A stretch of DNA of 64,000 bases from Cyanophora paradoxa (Eukaryota > Glaucocystophyceae > Cyanophorales > Cyanophoraceae), in assembly GCA_004431415.1 (NCBI GenBank), contig QPMI01000559.1, positions 62,001-126,000 of the forward strand. The letters run 5' to 3'. Below, in pieces: positions 10,545 through 25,779 of the stretch. The first letter of the stretch is position 1, and each line of letters opens with the position of its first letter. The translations under genes were made by a program, and so were the position numbers. Below the pieces are notes generated by a model that was given only the letters and a program-made list of their open reading frames with translations, did no database searches and was not told the origin of the DNA.

Positions 10545-10862
10545 ACACGTACTAAAACGCAGGTCCGGGCTACAAGTGTGGGAATGTACACTGCGGCCGC
10601 CGCGGCCGCGGGCCCAGCCCACCAGCGAGCTGGCCGGCCGGGCCCTGCGTGGCCCCCTAAGGAGAGTAATGCACCTCCCCGCGGACACTCTGGCTAGCTA
10701 TGGCTACGTGTGCCCGCACGGCGTGGTGCTGCATCGCGTCTCGTGGCGGCGGGGGGTCGCCTCGGGGCGGTGGCGGGAGCCCCTACAGGCCCATGGAGGG
10801 GCCCGACATGGAGTCAGCCTGCGGTGGGCGCCGGGGGGCGCGAAAAGGGGTCAGATCGAAAT
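10545..10862 (+). repeat. Family A dispersed repeat, longest single copy
   Basis: It starts GCATTTGGACACGTACTAAA, then the family A core, GCGGCCGCCGCGGCCGCGGG, GCCAGCGAGCTGG-like DNA, CCTAAGGAGAGTAATGC, CCCCGCGGACACTCTGG and GCATCGCGTC. The right half (GGGGTCGCCTCGGGGCGGTG onward) aligns with the 19-23 kb tandem unit, which is a divergent family A derivative. Confidence 0.8.
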
Positions 10863-10904
10863 CAAAAGATCTTGAGATCCAAATGAAAGAACACATGAAG
10901 ACAC

Positions 10905-10992
10905 ATGAAACATGGCGACGACCAGACCGTCCTTGGATGCTTCCAGCTGCAGCGCCTCATTCCATCCTGATTCGGCTCCATCGGGCAGCAGG
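10905..10992 (-). pseudogene. Fragment of a thioredoxin-type exon
   Basis: On the minus strand it reads ESGWNEALQLEASKDGLVVA then MFHV. It matches residues ESNEDWNEALEASKGGLV in exon 1 of the intact thioredoxin gene at 53204, with a three-residue insertion. The piece stops shortly after the equivalent of the exon's donor, so it looks like a copied exon fragment. A CTCCATCGGGCAGCA motif flanks it at 9985, 10978 and 11002. Confidence 0.6.
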
Positions 10993-11224
10993 GAAGGTGA
11001 ACGGCTCCATCGGGCAGCATGCGCAGGAAGGTGAATTGAACTTGGTAAGGCCCGGCGGCCCGTGCACGTGCATGCGCATGCATGTGGTGGCCGGAAGAGT
11101 TGGGATGGTCGGCGGCCGCACCGACATGCATGGTGCTCTGGTCGTGCTAGGCCTAGGAGTGCTGGCTGTGGCGATTTCGCTTCGCCGCTGGTCGCTTCGT
11201 GGCCTGGGGCGGCCGCGGGCCGCG

Positions 11225-11400
11225 AGCGAAGCTGGGCGTGAAGGGAAGGGCCGCTCGGAGGCGAGGGCGCCGGCGTTGAGGTTCGCCTCGATGACGGCGC
11301 GCGGCATCTTGCCGATGGCGTGCCCCAGGTCCTTCCCCGCCGCGGCGCCCCGCTCAGGAACTCGAAGTGCGGGATCCCGTCCACGTCGTACTACGGTACC
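11225..11400 (-). pseudogene. Thioredoxin-like (HCF164-type) C-terminal fragment
   Basis: The minus strand reads YDVDGIPHFEFLSG, then after a one-base frame change GKDLGHAIGKMPRAVIEANL and NAGALA. The DGIPHF(E/V)FL...G...G..P pattern is that of HCF164-like thylakoid thioredoxins, which act in cytochrome b6f assembly. No WCxxC exon was found upstream and the frame is broken. It is either a remnant or an exon pair with an unrecognised junction. Confidence 0.45.
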
Positions 11401-11714
11401 GGTACCTGCGCATGCCCCACGCCCCCAGCCCTCAGCCGCTGGCCATGGAGACCCCGCAGGGGGCGGCGGCGGGGGGCCGGGGCGCGCTTGTCGATCTCGG
11501 CGAAGGTCTGCGGGCTGTCGATGACCTGCGCGGGCGGGGTTGAGCTCGAGGTGCCGCTGACAGCAGGCCGCGTCACGTCACTGTCGGTACCCAAGCACTT
11601 TTTTCTCTTAATTTGCGAAAAGGGGGGGACGGTTTCAAGAATTAATTTGAATTCGTCGCGTCGAACGAACACGTTCGAGGCGCGACCACGGCAAGCCCCA
11701 TTTGACCTGCTAAC

Positions 11715-12777
11715 ATGGATCCCGCCGTTGCCACCGCCCCTGCCGTTGAAGCCAAGGCTGCCAAGGTGAAGGCGCCGAAGGTGCCGAAGGCCCCCAAGGA
11801 GAAGGCGCCCAAGGTTCGCTTTTGTCCGGCCCCGAGTGCCTCAGCCTGCGGCCACTTAACTACACGCCGCGAGTACTCCCCTAGCACAGCTAAGGCTTCT
11901 ACTCTCTTTTCCGGCGGCGCAGAAGGATGCGAAGCCGAAGGCGGCCCCGACCCACCCTCCCTTCGCGGAGATGATCGCTGCGGGTGCGTTTTTCCGGCGG
12001 AGGCGGGGTTTTCGCATGTAATCAAAACCTTGACTCTTCCATGCAGCGATCACCTCGCTGAAGGAGCGGACGGGCTCTTCGGTCGTCGCCATTAAGCGCG
12101 CTATCCTTGCTGCCCACAAGGTTACTGACGACAACACCTTCAAGGCCCACCTGGTGCTCTACCGCCCTATGTCCCAGGCCCGCGAGCTCCTCTGAAGCCT
12201 CGCCGCAGCGCATGGCACTGCAGCGCGGTGTCAAGAACGGTGCGCTTGTGAAGGTCAAGGCGAGCTACAAGCTCTCGTCGGCGACGAAGCCGGCCGCGAA
12301 GCCGGTCGCCAAGAAGGCGGCCCCGAAGGGTTCGCTTGAGCGAGGCTTCTGCATTGCGCGCGTGCCTAATTTTCCTTCAGTCGTCACCGGCGACGCCGCG
12401 AAGGCTGTCAAGAAGGGTGCGCTTGATGACCTGGCCCAGCGGGGATGAGTCGCTTTCTGACCTTCATCGCAGCTGTTGCAAAGCCCAAGACCGCCAAGCC
12501 GAAGGCCGAGGGCGCCAAGAAGGCTGCGGCGAAGACGGCTAAGCCGAAGAAGGCTGCGGCGAAGCCCGCGGCGAAGCCTGCGGCGAAGCCGGCGGTGAAG
12601 AAGGCCGCGCCCAAGGCTGCCAAGCCAGCTGCAAAGAAGGCCGCTCCGGCGAAGCCGAAGGCAGCGAAGCCTGCGGCGAAGAAGGCCGCCGCGCCCAAGG
12701 TGAAGAAGACCATCACCAAGAAGGCGGCGCCGAAGAAGGTTGCTGTCCCCAAGGCCAAGGCCGCTGCCAAGAAGTAG
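11715..12777 (+). CDS. Linker histone H1, six exons
   Basis: Binds linker DNA between nucleosomes. Proposed exons: 11715-11813, 11923-11983, 12047-12153, 12209-12329, 12381-12416, 12473-12777. All phases agree and give 242 residues. The N-tail is Ala/Lys/Pro-rich. The winged-helix globular domain (about residues 40-110) shows THPPFAEMIAAAITSLKE, SSVVAIKRAILAAHKV and ALQRGVKNGALVKVKASYKL. The C-tail is a long run of AAKPKAAK-type repeats. Donors are GTTCGC, GTGCGT, GTGCTC, GTTCGC and GTGCGC; acceptors are CAG. A very short 36-nt exon splits the tail. The unit is complete and looks functional. Confidence 0.93.
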
Positions 12778-13065
12778 AGTGGCTGTTGCCGCTCTATTTC
12801 TTCCCTCACGGTGTTTTAAACACCTCCCTCTCCTCTTGGTCCCGCGAAGGCCATTAAGCCAGCACACTGGAGAGCTAGAAATAATTACATGCTGCACATT
12901 ATTAAAGTACTGAAGTTTATGAATTATTTCCCGCCTACTTAGCCCCGGTTTAGCCCGAGAGTTCCAGGGTTTAGCCCCGTCTCCGCCATATGTAAGCTCT
13001 GCCGAAGTGGGAAGGCTTGTCTCAACTTTCTAGAAATTTTCCAATTTTTTTTGGCCAGTGTATTT
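12778..13065. other. 3' flank of the H1 gene
   Basis: Less GC-rich DNA downstream of the stop. Nothing else recognised. Confidence 0.3.
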
Positions 13066-13262
13066 CTGCGTTACGGGCGCGCCGGACCTCCTACCTACAG
13101 CGCTTTAACTGTACCCGTGCTGTTTGGGTGAGAGCGTAACCCGCAGGGACTGGTGCCCTGATGGAAAAGGGGATGGGAGCCGAGCCTAGCTACGAGCTGA
13201 GCAGGCGCTTCGCGTCCACGCCCGTGCCGTAGCGGATGAAGATGCCCCTGCGAGAGGTCTGT
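13066..13262 (+). repeat. Family B dispersed repeat copy
   Basis: It runs from GGGCGCGCCGGACCTCCTAC through CTTTAACTGTACCCGTGCTG, GAGCGTAACCCGCAGGGACT, GGATGGGAGCCGAGCCTAGC to TCGCGTCCACGCCCGTGCCG. Other long copies: 26826, 29886, 50893 (plus) and 54862 (minus). Confidence 0.8.
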
Positions 13263-13263
13263 G

Positions 13264-13412
13264 CGATTCCGATCGTAATCGCAACTCTGATTCCGACCGT
13301 AATCGCAACTCTGATTCCGATCGTAATCGCAACTCTGATTCCGATCGTAATCGCAACTCTGATTCCGATCGCAATCGCAACTCTGATTCCGATCGTAATC
13401 GCAAGTGTATTT
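13264..13412 (+). repeat. 24-bp tandem repeat, six units (family D core)
   Basis: The unit is CTGATTCCGATCGTAATCGC plus AACT, nearly perfect, six copies and head to tail. There are no unique spacers, so it is not a CRISPR array. It is joined directly to the end of a family B copy, as also at 27050. Confidence 0.85.
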
Positions 13413-13579
13413 GTTTGGATATGTGTTGTGGTTTTCGAATTAAGCCCCCCTGTTCGAACTCAAATCTTGGGGCAGAAAAGTTTTACGACGATTGATTGTA
13501 TTCGAAAACTCTACTCTTGCACAGTTTTTGTTGCAGAATTGAATTCATGCCCAAATGCTATACTTCAATTATACAAGTG

Positions 13580-13602
13580 TGACTGGACAGGGGGGGGGGG
13601 GG
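13580..13602 (+). repeat. G-only tract
   Basis: A run of about 17 G's after GACTGGACA. It is one of many homopolymer G or C tracts in the window. Confidence 0.8.
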
Positions 13603-13739
13603 GGGTAAACGGAGATGTTTCGTTGCGGTGAAATGACATGCATCGTAATCGCACTGTGTATAACTCCTAGTAGTTATTGTTGTGTGCTAATGCAAATCGT
13701 GGCCGACGTAGAATTGCATGCGCATTATATATAATTAGC

Positions 13740-13945
13740 CTTGAGGGGTCTGACGTCTTGATTGCGATTACGATTGAGCCTTGAGGGGTCTGACGTCTTT
13801 GATTGTGATTGCGATTGCGGCCCCTGCCGCCACAAGACGCGATGCAGCACCACGCCGCGCATGCGGGCACACGTAGCCATAGGTAGCCAGAGTGTCCGCG
13901 GGGAGGCGCATATGCATTACTCTCCTTAGGGGGACATGCAGGATA
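13740..13945 (-). repeat. Family D pair followed by a family A copy
   Basis: 13740-13818 has two copies of TTGAGGGGTCTGACGTCTTG with GATTGCGATTACGATT-type cores. 13820-13945 is a family A right end in minus orientation (GACGCGATGCAGCACCACGC, AGAGTGTCCGCGGGGAGGCG, TTACTCTCCTTAGGGGG). Confidence 0.7.
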
Positions 13946-14213
13946 TCCGGGCCTTCAGGGCCTTCGGCTTTTTGTCTAATACTTCCATACATGCTGTACA
14001 TACTGTTCATTCTGCGCCTCGTGAAGGAAAGCACACCGAACTTATAGATCTTAAGGTGGTGGCAGCCTTTGACTCAGATCTAGAGCTCGTGGCGGAATGT
14101 ATGTGCAGCGACTGCGCCACAGCATATTATTGTGCATTTGCGCTTCACACAGATCAGACATCATCTGCTACATGTAAAAAAAACCATACAAGATATTGGA
14201 TGCGCAGCTATAG

Positions 14214-15761
14214 CTAGACTCCATGGGACCGAAGAAAACGGCTGAGCTGTTCGTTCACTAGAAGAGTTATCTGCGTGAAAAACATTCAGGTGAGTTCTTT
14301 TCAACAGAAAACGAGGAGATGAAGCTAGCGCCTGCCTCCACCCTCTTCCATAAGACTGGGCCGCCCCCCCCTTCCCCCCGCCCCCCCCCGCCCCCCCCCC
14401 CCCCCCTTGCCCCCCGTCATACTCAACTCCCCGTCTCTCAACCCCACCTCCCCCCCCCCCCCCCCCCCCCCCCCAACAACATCAACAATCATCACCATCA
14501 CATGTGGCGCAATTCGAACATAGTAGGTCCCGAACCCCTGTGCGCACAGGCCTTAGTAATGCAAAGCAGTCTATAGCTTTTAAAGGACAAACACGACAAA
14601 GTACTTGGCACCTTGTAGAACGCTAGAGGGCCCTCGTTTACGAGCGTTTTGAATACACAGTCGACTGAGTTTTTGTAGGGAAGCAATCCATGTGCATCCG
14701 GTTTTTGTTTCTGCATGCGCGTCTGCCAACCAAAGTCAGGATGCTCCAGCTCGGATTTCGATTTTGGAGGATGGGAGGATGGGAACCTTCACAAAATCGA
14801 AGGGAAGAGAGGCCGCTGACGCGAGAAAACCCGCGGCTGCGCTCGCTGGTAGCTCCGCTTCTTTTCTCGTCCATTCCAACCGATGTTGTAGCACATCCTT
14901 GACCCGTTCATTTGATGCTAACATTGCGGCATTGAGCGCCATTGCTCGGCAGACCGTGGGGGTGCACCCCTAAGAGAGGTAAGGGCAGGCGGACGTCGGA
15001 GATACGGCGTTTCGCGCCTTCCAAAGGGCGAAGAAGCCCTCCTCTTTGATGATGCGGCCAAGCGCGTTGCCGACACCCGTGTAATTGCGGCGCTGCTCCT
15101 TGGGAAGCGTGGAGTCTGACTAAAAGAGAGTAAGGAAAAGGAAGATCAACTGAAAGAGAGCAGACCTGCATGCGAATGAGGGCGAGGTCTGCGGGAGTGC
15201 CAAAAACCGAGGCGATGCCGCCGGCCGATAGACCGAGGGTTGCCAAAACGTATGTTGGTATGTGCTGGGCTGGAAAGTATTCTTCTTGGACTTTGTCGCG
15301 AGCGCTGTTGAACAGCCCAAGGCGAGCGGTTGTGTACGTCGCCTGCCGGAGAAGGGCAGCGCCGAGGCCCCGGTAAAAAGAGAGCATGCCGTCCTCGCGA
15401 AGCACTGTGAGGACTGTGGCAACAGCCCCCGCTTTGGGGCCCTTTACGCCTTCGCCTGGGAGATTTTCACTCGACGTAAGATTTCGATTTCGATGTTTGC
15501 ACTCAAAGTAAGAAGCCTTACCTGCGAGCTGAAGCCTGACCTTGACCAAATCGACCGGCTGGAAAGAGGTCAGCGACGAGCACACGAGCGACGAGCGCGC
15601 GAGGCCAGGCTGTCCACCTGTATTATGCATGTTGCGAACATGCCGCTTGAACCGCCTAAGACCTGCGCGGTGAAGAGCAGGCCGCTCACGGACGGACGCC
15701 GAAGGCTGGGGCGGCTCGGCGCGTACATAGGGTCGTGCCGCCTTCCAGACAGCGAGGGCAT
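14214..15761 (-). CDS. SLC25A11: Mitochondrial 2-oxoglutarate/malate carrier (SLC25 family), multi-exon
   Basis: Inner-membrane exchanger of 2-oxoglutarate for malate. Read on the minus strand from ATG 15761. Repeat 1: VLGGSSGMFATCIIQ then PVDLVKVRLQLAG (the P-x-D-x-x-K/R signature split by an intron), then SFYRGLGAALLRQATYTTAR. Repeat 2: ASVFGTPADLALIRMQ, NYTGVGNALGRIIKEEGFF, ALWK then GCTPTVCRAMALNAAML. Repeat 3: ASAAAGFLASAASLPFDFVK, RMQKQKPDAHGLLPYKNSVD, GPLAFYK, GFGTYYVRIAPH and ITLLVNEQLSRFLR, stop 14214-14216. The three signatures and six-helix layout are complete. The order and residues fit the oxoglutarate/malate subtype best. Exon edges were inferred by eye; the poly-C tract at 14366-14475 lies in the last intron. 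Confidence 0.85.
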
Positions 15762-15769
15762 TTGGGTAC

Positions 15770-16709
15770 GCCGACGCCTCGAACTCCCGTGTCATCGCGA
15801 GCTGTGGCGTCGAAGAAATTGGCACGGCGTCACTTCGGCGCGCGTCGCGTCGACGTCGACGTCGCTGCTGACAGTGATGCGGATGCTGCCTATCTGGCCC
15901 TGCAGAAAGAGCAGACTAGTACTGTGGATGTGCACAGTGTAGCCGGGCCTTTTTTTCTGGCGCCACGCCTTTTGGCGAGTCCACGAAGCGCGGGTCCTGC
16001 GGGCGATTACGTTTAATTTCCTGCTATTACTTTAAGGTCATGAAGTTAGACGTCGCTTTTGTTAGACGTTTGCCCACCAGTGGGCCACCACACTGTGACA
16101 ACGACGCCCACAAAGATTTCGATAGACGAACTTCGCGATCGGAATGACCGACGAGAATATTTACTTTTTCGAGATTGCACTGCGGCAGACCGTCGGACCC
16201 AGCCTGGCAGACACCTGTTCATCCGATCAGTTCTGACCGCGGGTAGGAGGTGGCCATGGGCAGGGCCCGCGCCGTGGCTGCGGCGGCCGGGCCCGGGTCG
16301 AAACAAAAGTCCTGTGCGAATTCCCCATGTTTTGGCCCCTAACGGGAAAGCGCTGTACAATCACGCCCATGTACGCATATATATATATATACCTTTTTCG
16401 TCAGGACCGATGAACATTGTGCCCATCGACTTCATCAAGCTCGGGCGTGCAGGGCCCATTCCTCCCCAGGGATGCGCTCGCCGCACTCCGGATCTCTGCC
16501 CCAGCTGCAGGGTGTCGCCTCAGGGCCTCTTGCAATTAATATTCCCGCACCCCGCCTCCCCGCTTGCTCGCCCCCACCCCACCATGGCACAGCAATTGCA
16601 ACGCGTCGGACGAGCTAGCTCATTGTTCGCCACGAGCTGTACGAGTGGGCGCACCGTTGGGCGCTCGCGCACAGGGCGGGCACCCCCGCCTGCCCCCCCT
16701 CACCCCTGA
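15770..16709. other. No recognised gene
   Basis: A plus-strand frame of 216 codons spans 16059-16709 with a locally plausible segment (MNIVPIDFIKLGRAGPIPP, DLCPSCRVSPQG), but no family, and the rest is compositionally biased. Short AT palindromes occur near 16376. Confidence 0.25.
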
Positions 16710-17399
16710 ATTTGCTGAAAGTTTTTTCGTAACGTAGTAAAAAATGAATATCACAATCTTTGTCGACGTCGAAGCAAAACAATGCGCCCCCGCCCCCCCC
16801 TCCTGCCCCCCAGGGGCAGTTTTTCCTGTCACAGTGTCCCCGAGGGGCAGCTGCAGTGCAGCCTCGGGTCGCAGGCTATATATAGCTAGGGGGGCGGGGT
16901 TAACGTTCTAGAAAAGTTTCGCCCTGGCACCCATTCAATGATTGGCCAATAGGGTCGTCGTTCTTGCGCATGCGCGAATCGGCGAATAGGAGCACAAAGC
17001 CCCAAAGAATCTACCCCCCCCCCCCGCCCCCCCCCCCCCCTCCCTATTTAAATCAAAAGGGTCCGGTCCTCAGGGCCTTTTTAAATTTCCTTAAGTATAC
17101 CACTCTTTATATAATATAATTTATTATATTATATATACCCCGCCCCCTCGCCCCCTCGCCACTCTGTACAAGTACTAGTAGCCCCCCTTGCACCTCCGCG
17201 GCCGCGCGCGGCCCGCACTTCCCGCACTTGCACACGGCCGGGCGCGGTCAGCTAGTTATATGATAGTCCAGGAAAAGGTCCAATCCTTCGCGCAGCATTC
17301 CTATCTATCTATATATATCTTAAGCTTTGAATTCGAATTCAACCGTTGAACGCTCAGTTAACACTTACACTCATGATCAGTAAAGAGCTGGAAGCTGGA
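16710..17399. other. Low-complexity intergenic region
   Basis: It contains C-rich tracts (16782-16812 and 17012-17042) and an AT palindrome around TATAATATAATTTATTATAT (17108-17137). No gene seen. Confidence 0.4.
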
Positions 17400-17457
17400 T
17401 CGGGAAGAAGAAGAAGAGTATGTATAAGACACGCCCAAGCCGGTTGTGCGGTTTAGT
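17400..17457 (+). repeat. Family C dispersed repeat copy
   Basis: GAAGAAGAAGAAGAGTATGT followed by the family C core and TTGTGCGGTTT, truncated before the GACGAAAGG part present at 24972 and 44366. Confidence 0.75.
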
Positions 17458-17794
17458 ACTCGTCAGTATACGTATACGGACCCTCGCGATCATCGGATCG
17501 AGCTCGGCGTTGCCCTGTTCAGCTCCGTATATATTGGTAGCTCCGTTAACGTTAGTTTGCCCGGCCCGCTCTCCCATCACCCCGCTCAAGTAAAAATGCG
17601 TCGAAATGCGATTCGTCGAAATGCGATTCCGGTTCCAAAAACAGCATGCTCACGTAGTCCAGGAGCGAATAGTTGTTGCCCGACATCATCTGGGTCGCCC
17701 CCACGCGCCAGGAGAGGAGCGCGGACATCGATCGTGTGGGAGGGGAGGGGTCAACTGGGAACTAACAAGCTCAAGCCGCAGAGCTGCATGATCA

Positions 17795-17890
17795 AGCTCG
17801 CCGAGTCGTTAACAAGCTCGTTGAGCTCTACCTCGAGCTCGTTGAGCTCTCGCTCAAGCTCGCAGAGCTCTAACTCAAGCTCAAGGCTAT
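17795..17890 (+). repeat. Short tandem of AGCTCGTTGAGCTCT-like units
   Basis: About six imperfect units built on the SacI-like palindrome GAGCTC with CAAGCTC and GTTGAG between. Confidence 0.6.
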
Positions 17891-17954
17891 CTTAAGCTTA
17901 CCGTAGTACTGCTACGTATACATCGTTCAATTGCAAGGCACCGGCACCGGCCCC

Positions 17955-18206
17955 AAGCACCAGTCCATCAGGGCATCAGTCCCTGCGGGTTACGCTCTCA
18001 CCCAAACAGCACGGGTACAGTTAAAGCGCTGTAGGTAGGAGGTCCCGCGCGCCCGTAGCTTAGAAAGAGCAATCCGTTGTGGCAAATTCTCCATCAGGGC
18101 ACCAGTCCCTGCGGGTTACGCTCTCACCCAAACAGCACGGGTACAGTTAAAGCGCTGTAGGTAGGAGGTCCCGCGCGCCCGTAGCTTAGAAAGAGCAATC
18201 CGTTGT
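17955..18206 (-). repeat. Two family B 3' halves in direct tandem
   Basis: CAGTCCCTGCGGGTTACGCT through CCCGTAGCTTAGAAAGAGCA occurs twice (about 17969-18072 and 18101-18197), both minus orientation, separated by AATCCGTTGTGGC. It ends just before the CRM-domain gene. Confidence 0.8.
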
Positions 18207-18276
18207 GGCTTGAGCCACGAAGCTTGCAATTGACGGGCTCTGCCTTGAGCTTAGAAAGAGCTGGCCTGGGGAGGGA

Positions 18277-18756
18277 TTGCGCCGAACTTTTGGCCGCAGG
18301 CCACCAACTTTTTATGTTCATCGCGGGCCTCCCGCCGCCGGGCACACCGGCGGCAGCGCAAATAGGCGATCGATGCGCGTCGCTGCGGCGCAGCAGGCCG
18401 CTCCCGAGATGCGCCGATCGGCCCCCACGCGCGCTGCCTCACTGCTCGACGTGCGCAACGGCGATCGATCGGGCATTCTTGTCGCAACTTCTCATTCACA
18501 GTCCAGCAGGTTCTCTTTCAGAGGCCCAAGCCCGCCAGAGCGAAGCGTCTTTGTGCTCGCGGAGTGCGCGTACGCACCGGACGACGCGACGCTGAAGGCG
18601 GCGCGCAAGGCCGCCCTGGCGCTGGTTCACGTCGTGCGCATCGGCAGGCGAGGCGTGACACAGGGCGTCATCGACGCGTGCCGCGAAGCCGCGCGGGGCA
18701 GCAGAGGCGTCGTAAAAGTACGATGCGTCGGAATTGATCCGCGACAGGCCGCTTAA
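18277..18756 (+). CDS. CRM (YhbY-like) RNA-binding domain protein, partial
   Basis: The CRM domain binds RNA; in plastids it serves group II intron splicing and ribosome assembly. The last 60 residues read DDATLKAARKAALALVHVVR, IGRRGVTQGVIDACREAARG and GVVKVRC, matching the CRM core L..A..L...V.IG..GVT..VI..I..AL....LVKV. The domain then stops about 25 residues early. A GTACGATG donor-like site lies at VVK|V, so the remainder is probably on an unseen exon. Upstream residues (SGILVATSHSQSSRFSFRG) may be presequence or an extra exon. Start is uncertain. Confidence 0.6.
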   Translation: MRRTFGRRPPTFYVHRGPPAAGHTGGSANRRSMRVAAAQQAAPEMRRSAPTRAASLLDVRNGDRSGILVATSHSQSSRFSFRGPSPPERSVFVLAECAYAPDDATLKAARKAALALVHVVRIGRRGVTQGVIDACREAARGSRGVVKVRCVGIDPRQAA

Positions 18757-19027
18757 GCGATACAGGTGCTCGTGGATAAAGACGCACCAGTTCAGGCAGG
18801 AAATGTCAACATTGACGGCTTCTTCCGAGTCCAGGTGTGGCTCCTCTACATTAGCTTTGATCTGGCGTGCTCCAGTTTAATCTCAGGCCCGATCGCAGGT
18901 TAATGGCCGCAAGGTTGTTCTCATACAAGACGGCGTCAGCAGCGATGACCTTACATAACGGGGTTCGTGCATTCGATCGCGAAACGTGACTATGATAACC
19001 TTCAATGAGTAGGCTACTGGAAAGGAT

Positions 19028-23590
<4,563 letters not shown>

Positions 23591-23640
23591 AGCTCGGCCC
23601 CCTGGGCTCTGCGCATGCCTGAAGGGGTCGGCAGTGTGAT

Positions 23641-24655
23641 GCGCATCGCTTCAAATTGTATCCTTCCTTATCTCTTGGTGCTTTTGGATCCTACTTTCAC
23701 ATGCACCGCTCGATGATCTCCCTTCTTGATCTTCTTCCTGAGAATCATGTAGTTCGTCAGCGGATTAGTCAGGATCATCTCCGCGCCCTGCAGCCGTTCT
23801 GCGCAACTTCTCACGGTTGGTTCGTGTTCTCTGTGCTCTATCTCCCGTGGTCTGGCTGCGCTCTGTGTCCGCTGGCGTTCGCGCCCTTTCTCCTGGCCGT
23901 TGTGCCCATTCTCTGCCTGTCGCGGCTGTATTCTTCATCTTCGATGCAACACGTCTGAAATGCGCCCTCTGACATGCGTACGTCACGCCGTCGCCTGGCG
24001 CCTTTTCCCGCTAACCGTAGACGTGGCTGCTCATTGCTTGCTCTCCTTCAGTGAGCATTGCATTTCTGCATCTTTATGTCGTCCGGTAGCCGATCGTATC
24101 GCTAACAAGCCGACCTTTCCGCCACCATTGCTAACTGCTGCCTGCGCTTCGGCATAGCATTGTCTGCTTGCTGCGCATCGCCGCCGTCAGACGCTGTTGT
24201 AAACCTCCCTCGACTCACCTCGCTTGCTCCGCATGCCGCTGCCGGACGCTGTCGCACACCTCCTTCGACTCACCTCAGGTGTGCTCCTACTCGTGAGTCA
24301 GAGACACAGACCCAGGCCCAGTCTTCTACTGCTCCTGCTAATAAGCGCTCGCGGATTTCTGACGGTCGGACGCTGTTATACACCTTCCTCGACTCACCTT
24401 GCTTGCTCCGCATGCCGCTGTCGGACGCTGTCGCATACCTCCCTCGACTCACCTCAGCTCTGCTGCTCGTGAGGAGATTATTTGTTTCCATTCCCTTCAG
24501 CGAGCCTTTGCCACTGCTCAGCAGATTACTCGTGAATCCGTTGCACAGGCTCAGGCCCAGTCTTCTGAACCTGCTAATAAGCGCACTCATCTTTCTGATC
24601 CTGAGTTTAATGGCTCTTCTGTTGGTATGGCAGATGCTGCTTTTCATGAGTAATC
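23641..24655 (+). pseudogene. Retroelement-like debris with internal repeats
   Basis: Broken frames with retroelement character: SQDHLRALQPFCATSHGWFV, and twice a Q(A/T)QAQSS..PANKR motif (24300-24345 and 24553-24585) ending in ADAAFHE and TAA. The 90-170 bp block CTCGACTCACCT-GCTTGCTCCGCATGCCGCTG is repeated. Similar Ser/Pro-rich codon use occurs in the LINE tail at 40691. Assignment is weak. Confidence 0.35.
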
Positions 24656-24971
24656 CTGCTTGACACTTGAGCTTGTGTCCTTCCTTTGCCCGGGGCAAAC
24701 CCTGATACCCTCGGGCCGCCCGACAGGGAGCGGGCCGTCACGGGGATTCAGGCTCTTCCTATGTGGCGCCGTCGGGTGTCCACATAGGTTGGCTTTTCAT
24801 TCTGCTGGCGCCCTGGGGGTGGTGGCCCAGGGTCCTGTACGTGGCTTCCACTCACTCCCCACGCTAGTGGGTCCCTGACGGGCCTTGCACGTCCCATTCG
24901 GGGCCTCTGCGGCTTTGTCATACCCAGTCTTGCTGGCGTGGATGTGTCTACTGCATTTCTCTCTCTCTCTT

Positions 24972-25056
24972 GAAGAGTATGTATAAGACACGCCCAAGCC
25001 GGTTGTGCGGTTTTGACGAAAGGCGAAGGACCCGAAGGCCCGAAGCACAATCGAAG
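24972..25056 (+). repeat. Family C dispersed repeat, full-length copy
   Basis: GAAGAGTATGTATAAGACAC through CCAAGCCGGTTGTGCGG, TTTTGACGAAAGGCGAAGGA, CCCGAAGGCCCGAAGCACAA and TCGA. It is preceded by a (CT)n tract at 24957-24970. Confidence 0.8.
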
Positions 25057-25779
25057 AGAAGCCAGGTGCACACCCAGTCTTCTTTACGGGCGGATATGCT
25101 CGAGGCGCCAGCCCACCCAGCCCAGCCGCTGAGCCGGGGCAGTACGTACCCCCACAAGCCCCTGACTTAGGGACGGTGCTTGCAAGGAAGCAGCTTGCGT
25201 TCAAGGTGCACTTTCAAAGTTTCGGGTGTTTAAGATAAGCTTGTCAAGGTGGCAAGGTGCTCAAGGCAAGGCGCAAGCTGCTGCCATACAAAATTTTTGT
25301 ATGGGATCCGGAGCGGCATGCATATGGTAGCCCCCCCCGCGCCGGCGGCATATTGGTGGAAAACAGCTTTCGAAAAGCCAATTGCGATATTTATGACGTT
25401 GACCCAAGTTGCAGATTGAGGTTTGGATGCAGTGTGGATGTCTAGCACGTCATAGCACGTCACGACATAAAGGCTTTACGTCATAGCACGATTTGTATGG
25501 GGAAACTTTTGTATGGGCGGATCTTAAGCTTAGCTTGTCATGATCAAGGTGGCGAGGCGCTCAAGGTTAGCTTGTCAAGGTGAGGGGGGGTACCAAGCCA
25601 CGTCCCTACCCTGACTCCCTGTCCCTGACATCGCCCGTTCGACACCGCCACACTGCCAAAGGGCCTGGGTGCAGCTTCGAATCAATTCAGCCGGCCGTAG
25701 ACGGCATAGCTAAACGCTCAGATTTGTGCGCGATCCACTGCTCCTCGACCGGCTTGTGCAGCGAAACACGCGCACTGCA
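25057..25779. other. Intergenic with small repeats, upstream of MCTS1
   Basis: CTTGTCAAGGTGGCAAGGTG-type and GTCATAGCACG motifs each occur two to three times, and TTTTGTATGGG twice. No gene. Confidence 0.4.

Noticed and set aside
13264-13412. CRISPR-like regular repeat
   Set aside because: Units are head to tail without unique spacers, in a eukaryotic genome.
17108-17137. AT palindrome as a transcription terminator
   Set aside because: No gene ends nearby, and eukaryotic Pol II genes do not use such hairpins.
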